Made by a program: the position numbers and the translations under genes. From positions 1,379,881-1,443,880 of the forward strand of contig CM039122.1 in assembly GCA_022036555.1 (NCBI GenBank): a stretch of 64,000 nt of DNA. Reading direction: 5' to 3'. This stretch comes from Microstegium vimineum. Its lineage: Eukaryota; Streptophyta; Magnoliopsida; Poales; Poaceae. This document shows positions 35,701-47,132 of the stretch, one piece after another (positions within the stretch are counted from its first letter, which is position 1; each line of letters starts with the position of its first letter). The notes under the pieces were generated by a model. The model searched no databases, was not told where the DNA came from, and saw only the letters and a program-made list of their open reading frames with translations.

Positions 35701-37112
35701 GTCTGTTACATGTTGCAGGGGAAAAAAAAATCTTATCTGTGTTGTGCATTCTCTTCTGTTAATGCAGAATTTTGGGCACTCCAACTGAAGAAACATGGCC
35801 AGGCGTTGCTTCATTACCTGATTATAAGTCAACTTTCCCAAGGTGGCCACCTGTGGTAAGCAATAAACAAATCCTTTTTAATATTGCAAACAGTGGGGGT
35901 AGGGTTTTGAGTTGTGAGTGTGGATGAAAACTTGTACCATGTTCTGCTCGGTTAATTGGGGTCTCCTGTTTGCTTGTGTATGAGGGCAATTCAACATTAC
36001 AGTGATTTCCATTTTTGGCTGTGACATGAGGTTCATGCTGTAGGATCTTGCAACAGTGGTCCCAACACTTGAACCGGCAGGAATTGATCTTCTATCTGTA
36101 AGTCAGACTCATGAATTCACTTATATTTAGTGTTTACTGATGTTCTGCACTTTTCCTTAGTCTACTAGATCATCTTCTTCTTTTTGCCCATGCCATTAGT
36201 TTTTCTTAGTGAATAGATGGGACGCCCGACCAGGCCCAATAGGCCTATGTCGTACTCTAACAACGGCCTTCTTTTTGGTTTTACATGAAGGCTGAAAAAT
36301 GTGTTTGCATTTAAGTAGCCAAGGTTTCATCCACTGGGAGAAGAGGGAAATGAAAACCTAGCAATAAGTTTCTACCCTGTTTTTTAGTGGTCATGTCTAT
36401 ATGCAGGTACAATATTGCATTGTTGAGGCTGCAGCCTGCAAATAGTGCATAGCAGGCTAGCTGCATTCTGGGGCTGTTGTTTTAACATGACGTTCAGTCT
36501 AATTTGTGCACAAAATTTCCTCTTTTAATTAGCACATATAATTGCTATCTTGGAAACACTTGCGCTTGTGGGGCTGAAAGTGCACCTGGATCGTAACACT
36601 GTAGGCATCTCTTAGATATCGGTTCAGATTCATTTCCCTTCAAACATGTGCATCTAAATGCACTGGGGTCAGTTTTTGACGTGGTATTGCAATTTGCCGT
36701 GTCTAAGGACAGCTGTAACACTATTTATTTACACTGGAATCTGGAAACTGCATTGTTCTTTTGTACAACTGCCAGCTGTAGGTAGGGTTGACTGCCAACT
36801 TATCGATTCCCTTTCATGTATTATGTCCTGTGTTACACCACCACATGCTGAATTTTGCTATATGCCAATGCCACAGAACATAATCAGATTAGACGATCGC
36901 ATTAATTATCTGCTCTCACGCTATCCTTTCATTTCACTGTCCGGAATTCGGTATGATTGTATCAGGGTGCACCTTGTGATGTTGCTTACTTAACTTGTCC
37001 CCACCGTTGTTGTCTTGTGCAGAAGATGCTGCGGCTAGATCCCAGCAAGAGGATCAACGCCCGCGCCGCGCTCGAGCATGACTACTTCAGGGACCTCGAG
37101 CACGCCACTTAG
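32766..37112 (+). CDS. CDKA: Cyclin-dependent kinase A (PSTAIRE CDK, cdc2-type)
   Basis: Eight exons: 32766-32774, 32941-33125, 33322-33439, 33630-33803, 35503-35666, 35768-35855, 36044-36097 and 37023-37112; 293 aa, the usual length. The first exon encodes only MDQ. IGEGTYGVVY is the glycine loop, with the inhibitory Thr14 and Tyr15. PSTAIRE (residues 45-51) is the cyclin-binding helix. HRDLKPQNLLID is the catalytic loop, DFGLARAFGIPVRTFTHE the activation segment with the CAK-target threonine, and WYRAPEILLG the P+1 and APE region. PGDSEIDELFKIF, the CKS-binding side, is present. No key residue is missing. CDKA drives G1/S and G2/M with D-, A- and B-type cyclins. The intron between exons 4 and 5 is 1.7 kb and carries internal duplications. 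Grasses have more than one CDKA; which paralogue this is cannot be told without a tree. Confidence 0.96.
32891..32910 (+). repeat. TAACG pentanucleotide microsatellite, four units
   Basis: Four perfect TAACG units in CDKA intron 1, 30 bases before the exon 2 acceptor. Confidence 0.9.
33750..35350 (+). repeat. Three diverged tandem units spanning CDKA exon 4 end and intron 4
   Basis: Unit A starts in exon 4 and runs to about 34370; unit B runs from 34377 to about 34900; unit C from about 34900 to 35350. Shared landmarks in each, in order, are the GTTAGGCCA..CATATG block (34029, 34611, 34978), TGTGCTTTT/CTGCTTTTGTGTAG, GAAGCTAAAAA(T/C)GG (34211, 34798, 35179) and CTGCTTGGCGATAGTGCA or CTGTTTGGCGATAGTGCA (34312, 34917, 35299). 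Unit B also copies the last 53 bases of exon 4. Confidence 0.85.
34377..34429 (+). pseudogene. Decoy copy of CDKA exon 4 end within intron 4
   Basis: These 53 bases closely match the last 53 of exon 4 (33751-33803), with a few differences. They would encode FGLARAFGIPVLTFTHE and are followed by an intact donor, GTACAT. No acceptor-like sequence of good quality is obvious just before it, so it is probably not spliced in. It contains a copy of the kinase activation segment with Arg to Leu next to the threonine. Confidence 0.85.
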
Positions 37113-38719
37113 ATGATATGGATGGAACCATTCATTGGTCGATCGGCCCCCTCCCCTGCCGTGCCTGCGCCTCTGTAAATTAAGGTCGCGATGATGCTTG
37201 GGCCCGGCGAGTACCCCCCATTTTGGGCGCTGCTGTGTTAACTGTTAATCTATAGTAAGATAAGACTAAGATGGTGTGCTGTGCTATCCCGACCGTGCAC
37301 CTTTTTTTTCTTTTTTTTCTTTTTTGGATGTGTAGAGAAATGAGAACGGTGATCCGGAGATCCTTGTGCCATGGGAGTAAGCCCAACCCCTAGGCCCGCC
37401 CTAGCTATGTCGCTGTTTCGCCAGGTTTTTGTCTATTATCTATGATGATTGTTTGTCGAACCTGGATGGCTGGATGGTCGATGCTGGTGGGAAGAGAGCA
37501 TCTTTCGGTTCAAGTTGGTATACGGGTATGCTTGGCTGTCTGCTGTCACCGTACCGTCTCTGTTAGCCGATGCACTTCTATGTAATGGTGTGTTTCTGAT
37601 GCTCGGTAGTTAGCAGCGGTAATTAAGCAGCGTGGTGGGTCACCATCAATGGGATCTGATCTGAAACTGATGCTGTGCGCCTGTGCCCGTTGACCTGTCG
37701 CTCTCCTTGAGATCACTGGTCTGGTCAGCGATCGATCTGGATCTAGTGCATGTCATTTTTGTAACCGAATTGTGCACGGTCACGCACGGCGCGCATCGCA
37801 GACCTCACATCATCACATGCGATGAGGATTAGGTGTGGACAGCCAGTGAGTTCATGCTCATGTGCAAGCTGCAGCTGCGAGTTGGACCGACCGGGCGGAC
37901 CATGGTGCAGGACAGCATCTTTGCATCACATCGCTTTGGTTGATGGTTGGGCATGGGCACGCCTGTTTGCTCGCTGCAGGAATTTCGCTTTCGCACGAGT
38001 TTCACGTGCAACGAGTCGCATGGCATTTCCTGGTACTGTTGGGTGTTTGCAGCGGGGCGGATGGATGGCGGGAGACAAGACAATCAGGTAAAAGCAGCAG
38101 TGAGAGCGACGCGGCATGTGGATTACTATAAACCTACCAGAAACTTTGCAAATTGCAAATGCCGCGGCGGTAAATTGCTGACAAGAACAATTGTTGTTAC
38201 TGTTGCTGGTGTGTTGCCATTATACTATGCTTGATTGAAATTTTGTTTGTGATAACTGAGTATCTGACAGTAATAACTCCACAGAAATTTCATATGAATT
38301 AGTAATTCGTTTTCACGGAAGGAACGCAGTAAATAAATAGGGAAAAAAACGCAGTAAATAAAGGGAGCTTCAAATCGAATACGCTGCGCAGGCGGCCCCA
38401 CCAGTCAGAGGCTAACGAGTTACCAGGCGACGCGACGCCGTCACAGGTCACACGTCTAGACTAGAGAGACAGAGGGAGAGAGACCGGAGAGAGTCAATCT
38501 TCCCCTCCGTTCCCATCCCGACCGCCGCCCCGCCCCCACCTCCTCCGGGGCCGCCTCGCCGCGATTCCACCCGCCCCCGACTCCGATCGCAGGGGGGCCA
38601 TCGTCCTCACCTCCTCCGCCACCTCCCGCTCTTCCGTCCTCTCCCGCGGCTTCTGCGTGTGAGAGAGGCGGTGGCGCCCGAACCGGCGTCGTCGTCGCCG
38701 ACGCCGCTGCCAGCCCCAC
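37113..38719. other. CDKA 3' UTR and PEX16 promoter region
   Basis: The first ~300 bp are the CDKA 3' UTR, ending in T-rich sequence. The remainder has no gene that I can support; several open frames on both strands at 37822-38234 overlap each other and have no domain. From about 38450 the DNA becomes GC-rich and pyrimidine-rich, as expected for the PEX16 5' leader. Confidence 0.5.
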
Positions 38720-41700
38720 ATGGAGGCGTACAAGCTCTGGGTGCGAAGGAACAGGGACCTCGTCCGCTCCCTTGAGTCCCTCGCCAACGTAATCCCCCAA
38801 TTGATCCGCTTCCCGCTCTGCTTCCGCTCTCCGTTGGTCCTGTAAGCTTAGTCGACAGCGCGTAGCGTATCTCGTCGAGACAGTCCGGGGATGATGCGCT
38901 TGCTAGAGTAATAGGATGCGTGCCTCGCTTCGGGCTCGTTGAACTTAATTCGCGAGGTCTCGTGGTTGGTCCCGGGCTACTCGGTTGGGGTCTACGCGAA
39001 CTCATGCCATGTGATTCCGCTCGTCCTTGCGACTCCAGGGTCCAGGCGTTGTTCCTCACCACGGATGAGTGCTGGCTTCGCGTTTCCTCTGCAGATTTCT
39101 CTTGGTTCTGCTCTACGTTGCTGGTGCTTGTTTTGGGGTTGCAGATTCTGTATCGCACCTGCTTTAGCCAATTGATGAGGCCTAGGAGTTGCCACTTTGC
39201 TAATACAGTTAAGATTTCTCCAACTCTTTTTAGGGGCTCACATGGATACTCCCGAGCGCTTCGCCAACTCCGAGATCGCACCGGAAGCAGGTGATGTCAA
39301 TCATCCTTTCTTCAGTTGGGATTAACATTTAGTTCCACCGTGTGGTTTTTGCTATCTGAATATATTGCTGGTCATGTATATGTTTAGATTTGGATTTTGA
39401 GCTGTACCAGTGCCTTATCTTTGTTAATGCAAGCCTTTAAGTGTCATGAAACTGTGTGAGCTGGTATGATTTGGAAAATAGGAGATGCAACTTTTGTGCT
39501 GCAAATATATTGGGAGCTGCTAGAAGTAGAACATACTGAAATAGTTATGATTTAAGAGGCATAGGTCTTATATCTTGTGATGTGCTGCATTACCTAGTGA
39601 CTGTTAACAGGTTTCAAATTATGGGCGGGTGAAGTTGACGAGTACGTGCATGTCGCATGTGATCCCACGTGTCAAAGCCCCCCTTTTCTTCCATAATCGT
39701 TAATAAGTGACGTTATATAGACAACATATGGCGACAAAAAAAAAAATGACAACTGTCTTTCATTTTGGGTCATGTTTCCTATTTGGGTGTTACGGTTACC
39801 GTAACTGCTATCCTAGGTTTCTGCGATCTCATGTCTGCATTCACGGAGTGATACATGATCTTTTATGCTTGAGGCCAAAATGCGATCAATATTGTTGTGC
39901 CAAAATAATCTGTTTGTTACACTAACACCCAAGTGCAAACTGCAAACCATCTTTTCCTGTTTGATATTGCTGTAAAATTACCTAGGTTCCAGAAGTCCAG
40001 TGTGCTACCATGGTCGCTATGTGAGTTATCTCATAAAGGAAATAAATCTCATTTCCTACTATCAGGCCATTTATTTCCATGGAACTCATTTAGTCATATG
40101 CAGCTGCCTAGGGTGGCCTTAGCGCTAGACTTAAAGGAAATAAATGTTATTTGCTACTATCAGGACATTTTTTCTATGGAACCCATTTAGACATATACAG
40201 TTGCCTAGGGCCTTAGCACTAGACTGATTAAGTTTATTTCAGAATTTGTGTTCGCATTTTTATCCTGGCATCTTCCATTGTTACCCAAAAAGAATCGCTA
40301 GTGTTGTATGCCCATTTTGTGCTATTCGATGTCAGACAGTAAGAGACCATTAGAATATGTTTCACTGACCAGTCTGAATAAGCCTTAGTGTTTAATATTT
40401 CTGTATTGAGCATATATGTTTGGCCTCAAGATATTATGTCTCAGGGAATCAAATTCTTTGCTATTACTAAAAATATATAATTGCATACTGCTTGCCCAAC
40501 TATTTTGCTACTAATCTGAGATAAGATATCGCAGAGCTTAGCTCTTGAATTCACTTTGCAACATACGCATACTGATATGATACTGTTTTCAAGAATCAAG
40601 ACATTGTTTACAGTTTTGATTGAGAGAAGTCTTTGAGTGGTATTTACTTGATTTCTTCACATTAACACACACTTTATTGTCTGAACAGTATATGCACTAC
40701 TGGGTGTTGTGAGTTCTGTCAATCAGCACATAATTGATGCGCCCACTGAGAATCACTCATTTGCCTCCAAGGAGCAATCTATCCCATGGGGTCTTGTTGT
40801 CTCTGTACTAAAGGACGTGGAGGCGGTTGTTGAGGTTGCTGCCCAGCATTTTGTTGGTGATGATCGCAAGTGGAGCTTTCTTGCTGTTACGGAAGCAGTG
40901 AAGTAAGACAGTTACCTTTTTTTTGGTTATTTGCATATCTACTGTTGTTGTTCAGAGTCAGACCAAATGATAACAATTATGCAATAATTCAGAGCAGGTG
41001 TCAGGTTAGCTGCTTTTCGAGAGAGTGGATACAAGATGCTCTTACAAGGAGGGGAGGTGGCAAATGAAGAAGAGGTGACTGTTCTTGAAAATAATTATGG
41101 AGTAAATGGTAATGGAGTTCCAGGCATCTATTCAATGGATGGACATGCTGGAAATGGTCACAAAGCTATGACCAAGGGTCTGGATGGAAATAATGGATTT
41201 GTATCTAAGAGTCTTGAGAAAAGAGCAGTAGCTGCTTTGAACAAATTTGGTGAGAATGCAAAAATGATGTCTGATCCTATGTGGATGCGGAGGCTCCAAC
41301 CTACTCCTGAGCCAACTGGTAATAAATTTTAAACTATGAAGAAGTTTAACTATTATGACAGTCTTATTTTGTTCCCCAAACTCAAAATACCACACAACTT
41401 GGCCCTTCAGCTGTTTTGAAGCTGGTTTTTGCTGACATGGCGATGGTTTCGCCATGTAAGATGTGTCTATATTGTGCACAACCTTCCAGCACTAGATTGA
41501 GAAAAAAAATCAAATTTAATGTTGAAACCATCCTACGTAGTATTCAGACCTACTGCTGACATGGTGAAACTATCACCACGTTAGCAAAAACCAGCTTCAA
41601 AACAACTGCAAGGGCCAAAAACAAACGGTCTGAATGGTCGAAGGGTCAAAACTCTCTGATATTTGAGTTTGGGGCCAAAATTGGACCCTGTAATAGTTCA

Positions 41701-42550
41701 AGTTCAAGGGCCAACAATTGACTTCCATCTATTTAATTATCTTGATATTTCTACATGATACTTCTGGGTCTATGGTTTTCTCTTTTCTTAGAGTTAAACC
41801 TTCTGTGCTGTGCAGTGATGGCGGTCGAGAAGCCAACTTTGGCAAGTATTTGGTCTGCTAAAGGTGGTACTGGGCGCTTATTTGTTTTAGGGGAGGTTGT
41901 TCACATATTGAGGCCACTTGTATATGTACTTCTGATCAGAAAGTTTGGAATCAAATCATGGACCCCATGGTTAGTGTCGCTAGCTGTGGAACTTACAAGT
42001 CTAGGCATCCATTCCCACGCGACAGATCTGAATCACAGATTAGGGAAAGTGCATCAGCTCAGTTCTGCTGAGAAGGATGAGGCAAGTTGATTTCAGTTCT
42101 CTAACTAGTTAAATACTTAGATTTTGTTTCATGGTATCCTTATTGTTGCTGAACTAACTATTCTTTGGGTTAATTCCATCAGTTGAAAAGGCGAAAGATG
42201 ATGTGGGCGCTTTATTTGATGAGAGATCCTTTCTTTGCCAGTTACACCAAGTAATGAGCACACTGGGGCCCTAAGATAATCATTGCTCAATTGAAATTGA
42301 ACCTTCTATACTCATGCCTGCATTGTGTCCTGATAGGTGTCATCTCCAGAAGGCTGAACAGGCGCTGAATCCGGTGCCATTGATTGGCTTCCTTACAGGT
42401 ATGTATGCCTTGTTCATGCCCTTCTATGTATTTGTGTTCGGTGTAAAATCACATTGCAATAAGCTTTTTGTTGCTTGATTCATCGCAGGGAAACTTGTAG
42501 AGCTACTTGAGGGGGTTCAGACAAGATATACATACACATCAGGTTCATAG
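38720..42550 (+). CDS. PEX16: Peroxisome biogenesis protein PEX16, one-base frame break in exon 2
   Basis: Eight exons: 38720-38788, 39234-39290, 40689-40902, 40993-41318, 41816-42081, 42183-42250, 42337-42398 and 42489-42550. Exon 1 encodes MEAYKLWVRKNRDLVRSLES, the typical plant PEX16 N-terminus. Exons 3-8 give IPWGLVVSVLKDVEAVVEV, MWALYLMRDPFFASYT and a C-terminus ending YTYTSGS. PEX16 is an integral peroxisome/ER membrane protein that recruits PEX3 and imports peroxisomal membrane proteins; loss in Arabidopsis (sse1) gives shrunken seeds. The exons sum to 1124 bases, one short of a multiple of three. The shift lies in exon 2 at CTCCCGAG (39249-39256), where the homologous Leu-Pro-Glu needs one more base. 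An ATG at 39242 is in frame with everything downstream and would give a 348-aa protein lacking the N-terminal ~27 residues. The intron after exon 5 has a GC donor. Confidence 0.9.
40035..40225 (+). repeat. 98-bp tandem duplication in PEX16 intron 2
   Basis: Units start AAAGGAAATAAAT at 40035 and 40133. They share TACTATCAGG, CATTT, TATGGAAC/CATGGAAC, CATTTAG, CATAT and GCCTAGGG in order. Moderate divergence. Confidence 0.85.
41346..41707. mobile_element. Inverted-repeat MITE in PEX16 intron 4
   Basis: The left half (CCCCAAACTCAAAATACC, TTTTGAAGCTGGTTTTTGCTGA) pairs with the right half (GGTTAGCAAAAACCAGCTTCAAAA-type sequence and ATTTGAGTTTGGGGCC) over more than 100 bases. The arms surround about 130 bp of spacer. 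The ends are imperfect and the target duplication is unclear, so the limits are approximate. Confidence 0.6.
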
Positions 42551-42942
42551 AGATGGCCAATCTGAGCTTACAGCTTGCCTCTCGATTTGCCCTGGAGGAC
42601 CTGTGCTTTGTGCGAGTTGGTTCTGTTTGAATGGCTGAGAACTTGTACCCAAACCTGAAACATGTACTGTCGTTTCCTTGCCAAATGTGGCATCACTGTC
42701 TTGTGGCTGCCAAACTGCAGCCTCTTCGTGTAGTGTATGGTGGTAGATGAGAGAATTCACGCTAAGAATTGGCGTATTTCCCATTTATCATGAATGACTT
42801 ATTGCCTTATTGAAACATAATACTATGTCTATATTACATTTGTTCTTGAACAGTGAAATTTGGATGCCAGTAAGCGTAAGTTATGGTACCTCTGATTTGT
42901 GCCCGCATCTGACGTGGATCTTGAAAGTTTGTGTATTGATCA

Positions 42943-43135
42943 CTGTTCGCCTACACGGTCGTGTAGCCGGTGTACACACCGTGTAAACGTTACACGATGG
43001 TACACCGTTTTCGTTTAATCGGCCGTTCTGCCCGTTTAAACACCGTTTTGCACGTTTAAACATCCGTTTTTTCCGAATAATGGGCTAAACGGAAGGTGAC
43101 CGACTGTTTACCGTTTAACGTTTAGGATAACATTG
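42943..43135. mobile_element. hAT-like short element rich in CCGTTTA/TAAACG
   Basis: 193 bp bounded by the direct repeat GTATTGATCA (42933-42942 and 43136-43145). Ends TGTTCGCCTA and, inverted, TGTTATCCTA are short terminal repeats. Inside, GTTTAAACG- and CCGTTTA-type words recur at least eight times on both strands, giving the element hairpin-forming potential. It lies between the convergent PEX16 and helical-repeat genes. Confidence 0.55.
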
Positions 43136-43488
43136 GTATTGATCATTGTTTAAATGGGACTAGGTACATCAAGACCCATCCAAGACCCATCCAAATGGAT
43201 ACCGGAGAACAAAGGTTTGTCTTATTTTAATTATCACTGCGATATGGATTTTATGAAACTCTGAACCCAGAGCCCAGAAACACAGGCTCCTTCCTCTCCG
43301 AAGGATACCGCGATCTGGAAAAAAAAAAACTGTGCATTTTACTCTAAAGGTAACAACAATTTGGCAGTGGGCAAAAAGCCAAGGATTAATCCTTGCAACA
43401 TGCATCTAATTTACTCACTCATGTACTTGCAACACATCCAATTTACCGTGTTATGTACTGCTAGTTCTACAAGCATGACAAGATGGTG

Positions 43489-46477
43489 TCACAAGCGTGC
43501 CATGGCTCTGTTCAGGGTCAGCTCATGGCTTCCTACGGATGCAGCAGCACTCTTGGCCTTGCTGTGAGGCTCACGGCTCGACTGCGAGCTTAGGTAGGAG
43601 AGGGACTGCAGCCATGACACTAGTACTGGCTTCCGAGTGACATCATCAGACTCCGCAACATGGGCGTGCATGTCATCGAGGAGCACATCCTGGCCTTCCT
43701 TTGGTAGCAGGGTCACGAATTCTGCCAGCTCCTTCAGCAGGTAAGGGAATGACTGCAAAGAGAAGAAAATCGTGTTACTACAGAACACTGAACATTTTGG
43801 CTTTCAGAGTCATCGGAAAACAAGCCAAGTTAGGCTCCATCTTCACCAATATTCAGCCAGTACATGAGAAATATTTGACACTTCTCTTAGCTACTTTAGT
43901 ATGAATTCTTGTTAGAGAAAATTCACTTTTATGTCTCTAATATTCTGAAAACTGACAAAGCATACCCGCAATGCAAAAATTTAGTTAGATATCAGAACTA
44001 TTGTTCTAAAACGAGAACTACATGAGAAGGAAAGAAGATGACCATATTCTAACCTGAATATCCACAAGGAAGATTAGTCTCAGCAACAGATCCAATATTT
44101 TCTTACACGGATCTGTGCTCTCTTCCCATGATCTCCACAAGGATTTGTTCTGAACCTTTGCAATCTCACAGAGATCTTTAGCCTTGACAACAAGACTATG
44201 GATACAAAAAAGAATGGCAGCACTGCCAGCGGGAAGATGCCGAACAAGTGCTGCAACTCCTAATGCTAATCCATCAAATGGGGTTACCCCAGGATAAGCC
44301 TATTAATGAACAAAGTCAGAAATGAGTCATCTTCCAGTTCAGAATCAAATAAGGAAAAATGTGCTGAATGAACTACCTCCAAAGATCTCTTGATGTAGTA
44401 AAAGGTAAGTTGCTCTTTCAAAGCTGCTCGAGCATCCTGATCAGTTTTACTGCCAGATGACAGGAAAGATACCATCACAGAGTGTGAAGCACTTGTAACT
44501 TTCTCATTTGAATGATGTAGGTACCTTTTTCATGCTAAGGGTTACATTAGTCTTGATGAACAAAGTACAAATGATAAACAAGAAGACAAAACAACAGAAT
44601 GGAATGCAAAAAAGGATACAAGAACATGATTGAAGCCACTTTATCCTGAATCGTGTGAACTGGAATGAGGCCAACACAAGTTGGCACAACCCGCAAATAA
44701 AATAGCATGCGTGATGTCTGAACCTCATCTCTGTGCCAGATATATGTTGTTCCAGCCAAGGTAGGTAAATCTGTAACACACCAAGCATGAATCTTAACCA
44801 ACAACTGCTAGCACATCCTAGTAGCAATCACAACATAGCAGCAAGAGAAGTCATTGAAATAACCTGGTTTACTTGTCAATTCAGTATATGAAGGCATTGA
44901 CTCAATGAACAAAGCAGTAGCTGCTGCGTTCTCTTGATTGGCAAGCACAGCACTCCGGACTGCCTCAGTGTACTCAGGAAGGCGCAGTCGCCTAAGATGT
45001 TCCACACAAGAGAACGCCACCAAGATTCTAGAAGCAACCTCGGGTTGGAACCCCTCGGAGGACTTAGCATTTAGCCTGTGTTTAGTGACCTCGGCTGCAA
45101 AGATTACAACCATAAGAAACGAGGCCTCAGCAATCTTGTCAATCGCGGTAATCAAGTCATCATACTTCCCCCGGTGCAGCAACACTGCTGCACGAAGATA
45201 AGAATAAATCTCCTGTGCATACTCCCACACACAAGTTTCGACAAAACTTTTAGCCTTGTCATTGGCATATGAATACTGGTTGCAAAGAACACCAGTCACC
45301 GGGCCTGCCTCTTTGAAAAGAACACTATCAAGGTGCTGATTGATCTGAGCCTTGACAAACTCGTTTCTTTCTGCATTTTCAACCGACATCCTCAGCAAAT
45401 CAGGCAGCGGGAGGAGCTCCTTCAGCAATCCCATACAGACACACTGTAACACAGACTCATGAAACGCAACCTGCCCACACCGCGTCAGTCCCAATGTGAC
45501 ACACTGAACAAGGATCCGCTGATCATCGTCAGGCCTCCCTTCTAAACCAGCCCGCTCAGCTGCAAACTGAATTGTCCGCTCAGGCGCCTGCTTCAGCCGT
45601 GGATCAAAGTCAAGTCGGTATCTCGCCGAAGCAACCCTCAACGCCCGCAATCCACCGCAGGCAGCCATCACCACTGGAAACAGCACATAACCCTCGCCTT
45701 CACACTTCTCCGGTGAAATCAGCTCAAAGAGCACCTGAACCTTCCGCATCTTCCTCGACTCGACGAACCCCATTACCAGCCACTCCATCAGCTTAAGCAT
45801 CCGAACACCAGTAGCCAGATTCCCAGTCCTCCCACAGATCCTAAACAAGGACATAAGAATCCTTCTGAACTGAACCTCATCAGCAGACGCCAGCGCGTAA
45901 CCAACCCCTGTAAGCGCGAGGTGGTCGAGATCATCGACACTCTGATCGCCCCGCTCCACATCTTCGAGAACGCGGCTCACAGCCACAACAGGGTCATCAT
46001 CATGGCCATCAGTAGGCTCACCACTGCCGGGATTCTTCGCGGTGGAAGCGGCTTTCAGAAAGCTGGCATGGCTCGGGAGATCCTTGGCGGAGGCGCAGCG
46101 GGCGCGAGGAGGAGGAGGCGAGGGGCGAATGAGAGGGATGCCGGAACGGAGGCGGGGACGAGGTGAGGAGCCGCGGCGAGCAGCGGGGCGACGAGGCGGG
46201 GGTGTAGCGGGAGGAGCGGGAGCAGGAGCGAGGCGTGCGCGGAGGAGAGGCGGAGCGCGCGACGGTGGTGGTGGAGCGTCTCTAGCGCGGCGAGGGCGTC
46301 GGCGGGGGAGGTGGAAGGATCGCGGAGGCGCGACCACGCGGTGAGGATGGTGGTGGGGGAGGGCGGCGGCGGAGGGGGAGGCGGTGGCGCGAAAGTCGCG
46401 GACTCGAGGTGGTCGGCGAGGTGAACCGCCGCCGCCGCCGCGGCCGGTCCCGGTTGCGGCGGAGCTGCTGTCGTCAT
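43489..46477 (-). CDS. Conserved plant helical-repeat-like protein of unknown function, frame break in exon 1
   Basis: Five exons on the minus strand: 46477-44864, 44770-44620, 44524-44377, 44299-44054 and 43752-43489. I do not recognise the family by name. The product, about 800 aa, is Leu-rich and helical, with no catalytic motif or membrane segment. It suggests ARM/HEAT-type repeats (FRRILMSLFRICGRTGN, EYAQEIYSYLRAAVLLHRG, PFDGLALGVAALVRHLP). Exons 2-5 join in phase. Exon 1 does not stay in one frame: the start at 46477 (MTTAAPPQPG) reads to a stop at 46055, while the frame that continues through exons 2-5 is shifted by one. The exons sum to 2423 bases, one short of a multiple of three. 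The break lies in GC-rich DNA at about 46060-46140. A start at 46337 in the downstream frame is possible but gives an unnatural Arg/Pro-rich N-terminus. Confidence 0.7.
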
Positions 46478-46827
46478 GCTGGGGTGGGGTCGTGGGGGAC
46501 TTGAGACTTGTGTGATGAAGACTCCGACGAGACCTTACTCGTGTCCACTTTGAAAGGATATAAGTTTGAAATTTAAATGAATTATATGTCTTCCTGGTTC
46601 CAAATTATAGCTCGTTTTAGTTTTGTTCTAAATCAAAATTTTCTAATCTTAACTAAATCTAAAAAAAGATATTGACATCTATGATTTCTGTAAGCTCGGT
46701 CAAAACTAGAGAGGTTCAATTGATCTGGTCTTTTCGAATTGATATCAATTTTTCTAATGTTCTCTATATGTTGAGAATTAGGTTACTATTGTATTTTGAT
46801 ATTTTATTGAACAAAATATGTCAAATA

Positions 46828-47062
46828 CTCTCTCCGTTCACCAAAACATAGCACAATATCATATTTTAATATTTTATATAAATTTTATCAATTATAGATA
46901 AAAAAATACCAATGTTTATAATATAAAAAATATCATTAGATTAATTAAAAAAAAATTATAATAAATTATTTTAGAGCAATAAATATAAATACTATTCAGT
47001 AAAATTTTGGTCAAACATGTTTATAACATATAATCCATAGTTGTGTGTTTTGAAACAGATAT
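46828..47062. mobile_element. Stowaway-like MITE, degenerate
   Basis: CTCTCTCCGTTCACCAAAACATAG at the left and TAGTTGTGTGTTTTGAAACAGA at the right are imperfect inverted ends around AT-rich DNA. It lies directly beside the next MITE and left of the large retrotransposon. Confidence 0.5.
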
Positions 47063-47132
47063 CTCATCCGTTCTAAATTATAAGATGTTTTAATTTTTCT
47101 AAATACGTTGCATTTATTACACACATAGATAT
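47063..47132. mobile_element. Left half of a MITE split by the large retrotransposon
   Basis: Sequence beginning CTCATCCGTTCTAAATTATAAG runs to 47132 and resumes after the retrotransposon at 57448, ending TTCTTATAATTTCGGATAG near 57514. The two ends are inverse complements of each other. The retrotransposon therefore jumped into this element. Confidence 0.75.

Noticed and set aside
37822..38234. Overlapping frames on both strands between CDKA and PEX16
   Set aside because: No domain, no splice context and no composition bias toward one frame.
38607..39294. 224-codon minus-strand and 124-codon plus-strand frames over PEX16 exon 1-2
   Set aside because: They overlap each other and the PEX16 leader; PEX16 homology on the plus strand accounts for the coding part.
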